Under the pieces are notes generated by a model. It had not been told where the DNA came from, did no database searches, and saw only the letters and a list, made by a program, of their open reading frames with translations. This document shows positions 7,749-11,866 of a stretch of 11,866 nt of DNA, piece after piece. Within the stretch, counting starts at the first letter, position 1. Each line of letters opens with the position of its first letter. Source of the DNA: Fastidiosipila sp963510375. GTDB taxonomy: Bacteria > Bacillota > Clostridia > Saccharofermentanales > Fastidiosipilaceae. Made by a program: the position numbers and the translations under genes. The stretch covers positions 1-11,866 of the forward strand of contig CAUPES010000022.1 of assembly GCA_963510375.1 (NCBI GenBank), read 5' to 3'.

Positions 7749-8295
7749 ACTGCCAACACCTGAAGAGTATAATAGGAAAATCAATTTTTCAGCAGAACAA
7801 ATCGCCGAAAGAGTCCAAGAATTAGGTGCAGAAATTTCGAAAGACTATCCTAATGGAGTTACGCTTTTGATAAATCAAAAATCTTCATTAGTCTTTACTT
7901 CAGACTTAATGCGAGAGATCGTTCCAAATGTCAGAATTGAATTTCTCCGCTTAGGTAGTATCAAGCAACAAGATGATGCCTCTCCTTTATTATTCTTGCG
8001 TCAGAGCGAAGAAATTATCTTAGATGGGCAAGACTGCATACTCTGTACAGATATAGTTAGAACAGGATTTACTATGCATTTCTTACTCACTCATCTAAAA
8101 AGCAAAAATCCAAAATCCCTGGAAATCTGTACTTTGTTACACAACCCGGAGCAGCAACTATTACCCTTCCCACTAAAATACATTGGTTTCGAAACCGACT
8201 ATGACTCACTTTGTGGATATGGTATTTCTTATCAAAGCCAAGGCAGGCAATTCAAAGACATTGTTCAATTGGTACCTGATGAAAATCAAGATTAG
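7738..8295 (+). CDS. Degenerate hypoxanthine-type phosphoribosyltransferase homologue
   Basis: A 185-aa protein with the type I phosphoribosyltransferase plan. TLLINQKSSLVFTSDLMREI (43-62) corresponds to the 'LKGS' loop. ILCTDIVRTGFTMHFLL (101-117) corresponds to the PRPP-binding loop, and CGYGISYQSQGRQFKDI (159-175) to the C-terminal 'VGYxLDYxxxYRxL' motif of HPRT. The PRPP loop is altered: HPRT has EDIIDTGxT, and here T104 and R108 replace the first glutamate and the catalytic aspartate. In the last motif S164 replaces the conserved aspartate. It could be an inactive sensor, or an enzyme with another substrate such as a free nucleobase analogue. AGGAGG lies 6-7 bases before the ATG, inside the end of the upstream gene. 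The 11-bp overlap implies translational coupling and joint function. A terminator follows. The family is fairly sure; the activity is unknown. Confidence 0.82.
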   Translation: MNFRLPTPEEYNRKINFSAEQIAERVQELGAEISKDYPNGVTLLINQKSSLVFTSDLMREIVPNVRIEFLRLGSIKQQDDASPLLFLRQSEEIILDGQDCILCTDIVRTGFTMHFLLTHLKSKNPKSLEICTLLHNPEQQLLPFPLKYIGFETDYDSLCGYGISYQSQGRQFKDIVQLVPDENQD

Positions 8296-8335
8296 TATTT
8301 GTGTTATAGATAAAATATTCATTGCTGTCATTATA

Positions 8336-8382
8336 AAAAGCCTAAAATCCAGTACAAACTATACTTGGAACTTTAGGCTTTT
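8336..8382. terminator. Bidirectional terminator between the convergent operons
   Basis: AAAAGCCTAAA (8336-8346) and TTTAGGCTTTT (8372-8382) form a perfect 11-bp stem, with a partial extension (TCCAG with TTGGA) inside the 25-base loop. T-runs flank it on both strands. It serves the rightward phosphoribosyltransferase-like gene and the leftward codA gene, which converge on it. Confidence 0.88.
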
Positions 8383-8417
8383 ATTATTGTTAACTATTTA
8401 ATTAATCTAATTTCCAA

Positions 8418-9653
8418 TTAAATCAAAACTGATTTTGATTTTGGCTTAGTTTCAGCAACTTTTTTACCATTATGGTAGCTGTATAATACTTCTGCATGAA
8501 GATTCATTGCTTCAAACCAATTCTTAGCATTTAAGATGATAAAGTTTGCAGGTTTACCAACTTCAATTCCGTATTGGTCTTGAACATTCAATACTTTAGC
8601 ACCATTTGTAGAAATTAACTTATAACTATCCATTAACTGTTCGTAACCCATCATTTGTGTAACGTGAACACCCATTCTAACAACGTCCATAGCGTTACCA
8701 TCACCCATTGGGTACCATGGATCTTGAATGTCATCATGACCGAAGGCTACATTATTACCGTTTGCTAGAAGCTCTGGAACTCTAGTTGTACCTCGGCGTT
8801 TAGGATATGTATCAATTCGACCTTGTAAGTGAGTATTTACTAATGGATTACAAACGAAGTTAATTTCAGATAATCTTAGCAGTTTAGTCAACTTACTAAA
8901 GTAAGCATTGTTATAGCTATGCATTGCTGTTGTATGAGATGCATTTACTCTACCTTTCAAACCAGATTCTAAAGCACGAGTTGCTAATGTTTCCAAACCT
9001 CTGGATGCTGGGTCGTCAATCTCGTCACAGTGAACATCTACTAATCTGTCATATTTTAGAGCTAAGTCGATTATGAAGTTCAAAGATTCAACGCTATACT
9101 CTCTAGTAAACTCGTAGTGAGGTATTGCTCCAACTGCATCTGCTCCTAATTTTAGGGCTTCTTCAACTAATTCTTTTCCTCTTGGGAAACTCAAGATCCC
9201 TTCTTGTGGGAAAGCTACAATTTGTAAAACTACATCATCTTTGATCTCGTCTCTTAATTCTAAAAGAGCCTTGAGCGCTGTTAGATTAGGATCCGTAACA
9301 TCAACGTGTGAACGTACAAATTGTGTACCATTAGAAACTTGCTTACGGATTGCTGCGAGAGCTCTTTGCTTAGCATCTTCATGAGTTACTCTAGGTTTAC
9401 GTTCTGACCAGATATCAATACCTTCAAATAATGTACCTGAGGAATTAAATCTTGGATCTCCTGATGTTAAAGCACTATCCAAGTGTACGTGTGGCTCTAC
9501 GAAAGGTGGTAAAAGTAATTTCCCTTCGAGGTCTAAAACTTCTTCCTCACCTTTTGCTTCTAGTCCTTTTGCTATCTCAGCAAATTTTCCATCCTCTACT
9601 CTTACATCTAATAGTTCTTCGCTATTCTCGATATATACGTTTTTTATCAACAT
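8418..9653 (-). CDS. codA: Cytosine deaminase
   Basis: Converts cytosine to uracil and ammonia in the cytoplasm, for pyrimidine salvage and nitrogen supply. The 411-aa protein follows E. coli CodA (427 aa) closely along its length as I remember that sequence. Metal and active-site residues are all present: H55 and H57 in PHVHLD, Q150 in FPQEG, H208 and E211 in VHCDEID, H240 in ASHTTAMHS, and D307-D308 in FGHDDIQDPWYP. The segment SSGTLFEGIDIWSERK is typical of the family. It is a member of the amidohydrolase superfamily with a single metal ion. The start is supported by AGGGGGA about 8 bases upstream. It follows codB by 66 bases with no terminator between, so the two form an operon. Confidence 0.96.
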   Translation of the reverse strand: MLIKNVYIENSEELLDVRVEDGKFAEIAKGLEAKGEEEVLDLEGKLLLPPFVEPHVHLDSALTSGDPRFNSSGTLFEGIDIWSERKPRVTHEDAKQRALAAIRKQVSNGTQFVRSHVDVTDPNLTALKALLELRDEIKDDVVLQIVAFPQEGILSFPRGKELVEEALKLGADAVGAIPHYEFTREYSVESLNFIIDLALKYDRLVDVHCDEIDDPASRGLETLATRALESGLKGRVNASHTTAMHSYNNAYFSKLTKLLRLSEINFVCNPLVNTHLQGRIDTYPKRRGTTRVPELLANGNNVAFGHDDIQDPWYPMGDGNAMDVVRMGVHVTQMMGYEQLMDSYKLISTNGAKVLNVQDQYGIEVGKPANFIILNAKNWFEAMNLHAEVLYSYHNGKKVAETKPKSKSVLI

Positions 9654-9719
9654 TGTTGAATCCCCCTTCTTTTTTATTTAGACATTAAATTCTAAAACTA
9701 CTTTAATTTTTAGTTGTTG

Positions 9720-11015
9720 TTATTTCTTGTGAGCTAAGCTTGGCATAACTTTTACAAGTACTAGATAAGCTACTGCTGAAATTAACAAACCATTTATTGC
9801 TGCAATACCTACTGGTATTAAAAATGCCGCTAAAGCTCCCACAACTACAGCTACAATAGCTGCAATGTTCAATCTGTACTCTTGTCCAAACTTACCTGTA
9901 CTTACATCATCTTTGTTCAAGAAGTAATGAATAATTATTACAGCACCAACTGGTGGTATGAATGTACCTAGGAGCGTCAAGAAACTTGTAAAATTCTCAT
10001 ACAAAATAATCGCTGTAACAGTTCCTATTACACCCATTATCGCAGTGCTATATTTGATCGGTAATTTTGTAATATTTGAAACTCCTAAGCCCGCAGTATA
10101 CAAAGCATTATTATTAGTTGACCAGATATTTAATCCTAAGGTTAGTATTGCTGGAATCATTAAACCTTGTATGATCAGAACATTGAAGATATCTGCCTCA
10201 TTATATACTGATGCCCCAATCGCACCGAAGCTAATCATCAAAATGTTTCCAAAGAAAAAGGCGATTACTGTCGCCCATACTGCTTGTTTGCTAGTTTTTC
10301 CAAATCTTGTGAAATTAGGAGTACTTGTTCCTCCACTTACGAAATTTGCAATTACCATTCCTATTGCTACTGTTAAAGTTAGTGGCTGTGCTGGATTATC
10401 TGAGAAAATACTTGCCCATCCACCTACTTCTTTGATTGATAATGCACTGGAGTAAGAACCTAAAATTGCTATCAATGGTACTGCTATAGCACCGAATATA
10501 CTTAGTGCTTTAATACCTAAAACTGCCGTTAAAGTCATCAACAAACCTGTAACCAAAATTAATAAATATTTATTAATTCCAAACATCCCAGCTACCGGTA
10601 AAGCAAACATCGCAACCCCTACTCCAAACCAACCTGTCTGGGTAAAAGAAACGAGAGCTGATGATAAAACTGAACCACTACTTCCGAAAGTCTTTTTTGC
10701 TAAAAGGTCTAAGTTAAGACCGCTTTTTTGACTTATATGTGCCAAAAGGCCTGTATATAAAGCCAAAAATCCATTTCCTATTAAAACCGCTAAGACGAAA
10801 TCTCTGAAATTTAATCCTATCCCTAACTGTCCACCTGTAATCATGCTTGGAGAAAAGAATGTAAATCCAACCATTACGAAAAACAATTGCCAAAAACTTT
10901 GACGTCTATTTAACGGAACTCTATCTTGAGAAAACTCAGAGTCTTGAACAATAACTGCATCACTATCAGAAAAATTATCCTGACTGAGCAAACTATTCAT
11001 ATCTTCCTTTTTCAT
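9720..11015 (-). CDS. codB: Cytosine permease (NCS1 family)
   Basis: Imports cytosine across the cytoplasmic membrane, normally by proton symport. The 431-aa protein shows about twelve hydrophobic segments. It has clear CodB signatures: the N-terminal RRQSFWQLFFVMVGFTFFSP, then TGGQLGIGL, LIGNGFLALYTGLL and GWFGVGVAMFALP, all with counterparts in E. coli CodB (419 aa). The hydrophilic N terminus is about 25 residues longer than in E. coli and acidic. The start is supported by GGAAGG 5-6 bases upstream. It is the first gene of the codB-codA operon and is preceded by a leader with a TATAAT box, a palindrome and an upstream terminator. Confidence 0.95.
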   Translation of the reverse strand: MKKEDMNSLLSQDNFSDSDAVIVQDSEFSQDRVPLNRRQSFWQLFFVMVGFTFFSPSMITGGQLGIGLNFRDFVLAVLIGNGFLALYTGLLAHISQKSGLNLDLLAKKTFGSSGSVLSSALVSFTQTGWFGVGVAMFALPVAGMFGINKYLLILVTGLLMTLTAVLGIKALSIFGAIAVPLIAILGSYSSALSIKEVGGWASIFSDNPAQPLTLTVAIGMVIANFVSGGTSTPNFTRFGKTSKQAVWATVIAFFFGNILMISFGAIGASVYNEADIFNVLIIQGLMIPAILTLGLNIWSTNNNALYTAGLGVSNITKLPIKYSTAIMGVIGTVTAIILYENFTSFLTLLGTFIPPVGAVIIIHYFLNKDDVSTGKFGQEYRLNIAAIVAVVVGALAAFLIPVGIAAINGLLISAVAYLVLVKVMPSLAHKK

Positions 11016-11143
11016 TTGCTACCTTCCTTTTTGTTTAGTAAATTGAATAGCTAACCTCCTTGAGCATTTATAAAAACTCAAGTCTTTCAATTTCCATAAA
11101 AAGTTTTTTGCGCAAACGTGCAAAGGCCAGTCACGAACTTTTA

Positions 11144-11163
11144 AATGGTATTTTACCATTATA
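11144..11163 (-). promoter_or_regulatory. Possible codBA promoter -10 box overlapping a palindromic operator
   Basis: A perfect TATAAT lies at 11163-11158 on the minus strand. It shares three bases with a 7-bp inverted repeat, AATGGTA-TTT-TACCATT (11144-11160), which would cover the start point. This is the usual position of a repressor site. The -35 region 17 bases upstream is poor (AAAAAC), so the promoter is uncertain. The palindrome could instead be a small RNA hairpin. The leader to codB would be about 135 bases. Confidence 0.4.
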
Positions 11164-11197
11164 GTTTGCATATTACTAGTGTTTTTTTGAACTTCAT

Positions 11198-11232
11198 AAA
11201 AAAATCTCTGAGTAGTATTTCTGTTCAGAGAT
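11198..11232 (-). terminator. Intrinsic terminator upstream of codBA
   Basis: ATCTCTGA (minus strand, 11232-11225) pairs with TCAGAGAT (11211-11204) over 8 bp and is followed by a run of seven T residues (11204-11198). It lies about 180 bases before codB. It is either a back-up terminator for the right-flank RNA or an attenuator in a long codBA leader. Confidence 0.75.
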
Positions 11233-11269
11233 ATAGATAATATCAACATTTAAACAAAATAAAAAGCAT

Positions 11270-11684
11270 AAAAAACTCCAGCGAACCATCGAAGTCTTTT
11301 TATCCTTTAGCTTAACCTTATACTTTTTTCTTTTCATTCCTCTAAATAGCTTCTTAATTATTGCTTTTCTTGCAATTCAAAGATCATTTTGATCTCTTAT
11401 AAAACTTGTCTCGTGTAAACTAAGAATCTTCACGTATAATAAATATCTTGCAAAGGTCTACACTTATTATTCTATGGATAAACCCTCAATCCATTTCCAC
11501 TATTTAGTTGAACGTTAACCTCTCTACTCAATTCATCTCTACAATCTTGTGTAGTCTAAATTTTGATCTCCTTAGACTTAATTATTATGAGTTAGAGCTC
11601 TGATTAATATTCAGTACCGTAGTATCCACATTACGGTGTTAAGCATTTCTATGATTAATACTTGTTCTGTATTCCCTGGAGCTT
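11270..11684 (-). ncRNA. Candidate 415-nt structured non-coding RNA, leftward
   Basis: The promoter at 11691-11719 predicts a start near 11684. The first bases of that RNA, AAGCTCCAG, pair with CTGGAGTT at 11281-11274 (8 pairs, one bulged G), directly before a run of six T residues (11275-11270). A closing stem between the 5' end and the terminator is typical of stable free-standing RNAs. Perfect local hairpins inside include ACCGTA/TACGGT (near 11615-11636), AGTCTAA/TTAGACT (about 11553-11578), CTACA/TGTAG (about 11539-11554), ATGGAT/ATCCAT (about 11474-11494) and AGATCA/TGATCT (about 11381-11395). No reading frame of useful length exists. I looked for RNase P (GAGGAAAGTCC), tmRNA and SRP signatures and found none. 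AT-rich DNA makes chance hairpins easily, so the structure needs alignment support. Confidence 0.45.
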
Positions 11685-11690
11685 GATTTA

Positions 11691-11719
11691 ATAATAATCT
11701 GTTTTGTTTATTTCGTCAA
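11691..11719 (-). promoter_or_regulatory. Sigma-A-type promoter, leftward, TTGACG-N17-TATTAT
   Basis: The -35 box TTGACG lies at 11719-11714 and the -10 box TATTAT at 11696-11691, 17 bases apart. It is built like the promoter at 257-285. It faces the codB gene, which starts almost 700 bases away, with at least one strong terminator between. Its product is therefore more likely a separate RNA than the codBA message. Confidence 0.65.
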
Positions 11720-11812
11720 GCATTATAGTCTAGATGAGTCAATTTTTGGGCAAGTATACAAAAACGTCACTTGTTAAATGTTGAAACTGCACAAACAGGT
11801 CATTTCTATTGA

Positions 11813-11866
11813 GGTTCTACAACAAATGGTGTTGGTGAGAAAAATCTTAGAAAGATATTAATCTCG
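11813..11866. mobile_element. Left end of an ISL3-type insertion sequence (partial)
   Basis: Starts with GGTTCT at 11813. Its first 25 bases are the inverted copy of 24-48 with 3 mismatches clustered in the middle. The body extends right, out of the window. The following AT-rich bases would be the leader of a transposase gene, which is not reached. The 8 bases before it (11805-11812, TCTATTGA) differ from those next to the other end, as expected for separate insertions. The family assignment is from the look of the repeat. Confidence 0.65.

Noticed and set aside
9958..10455. A 165-codon rightward frame inside codB
   Set aside because: It is antisense to a well-supported permease gene and looks like a shadow of hydrophobic codons on the other strand.
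11019..11249. A 76-codon leftward frame upstream of codB
   Set aside because: It has no Shine-Dalgarno site, runs through a strong terminator and a palindrome, and its protein resembles nothing. It is most likely a chance frame.
11505..11535. PyrR-binding loop in the codB upstream region
   Set aside because: GAGAGGTT matches the end of the PyrR site, but the UCC part is missing and no anti-antiterminator arrangement fits.
11270..11684. RNase P RNA, tmRNA or SRP RNA
   Set aside because: The size fits RNase P or tmRNA, but none of their conserved motifs (GAGGAAAGTCC, GGTTCGA-CCA end, GGAAGGAAGCA) can be found.
1..11866. CRISPR array or tRNA genes
   Set aside because: No regularly spaced repeats and no cloverleaf with a GTTC-type T loop and acceptor stem were seen on either strand.

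Overview
The window is AT-rich bacterial DNA in the standard code, with strong Shine-Dalgarno sites and intrinsic terminators. A cre-like site lies upstream of the beta-galactosidase gene. Together with ISL3-like insertion-sequence ends, this points to a low-GC Gram-positive (Bacillota, perhaps a host-associated clostridial lineage). The species cannot be named from the sequence.

Layout. Bases 1-48 look like the right end of an ISL3-type insertion sequence. Bases 11813-11866 look like the left end of another copy, or of the same multi-copy family, in the same orientation. The outermost 25 bp of the two ends are inverted copies of each other with 3 mismatches. The 11.76 kb between them therefore lies between two IS insertions, or is a contig that broke at a multi-copy IS. 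From left to right it holds: a probable ~155-nt leftward RNA or attenuated leader (94-250); a terminator; a 1350-aa GH2 beta-galactosidase with a promoter-embedded cre-like site (leftward); a small DUF3592-like membrane protein and a DUF218/SanA-ElyC-type membrane protein (both leftward); an unrecognised 84-aa protein (leftward); divergently, a two-gene rightward operon encoding a degenerate cytidylate-kinase-like/PD-(D/E)XK-like fusion and a degenerate hypoxanthine-type phosphoribosyltransferase; a bidirectional terminator; the leftward codB-codA operon (cytosine permease and cytosine deaminase); and a gene-free right flank with a candidate 415-nt structured RNA.

How they work together. codBA is ordinary cytosine salvage: CodB imports cytosine and CodA deaminates it to uracil. 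The beta-galactosidase is a sugar-utilisation gene that is plausibly under carbon catabolite control. The most unusual protein-coding part is the 6723-8295 operon. It has its own TTGACA promoter and an 11-bp overlap between its genes. Both proteins resemble nucleotide enzymes but have changed catalytic motifs, and the first adds a nuclease-fold-like C-terminal domain. I know no described function for this pair. The most unusual non-coding part is the right flank: a TTGACG-N17-TATTAT promoter, a predicted 5' end that pairs with sequence just before a T-run 415 nt later, and several local hairpins between. That is how a free-standing structured RNA looks, and it matches no RNA class I can recognise by eye.
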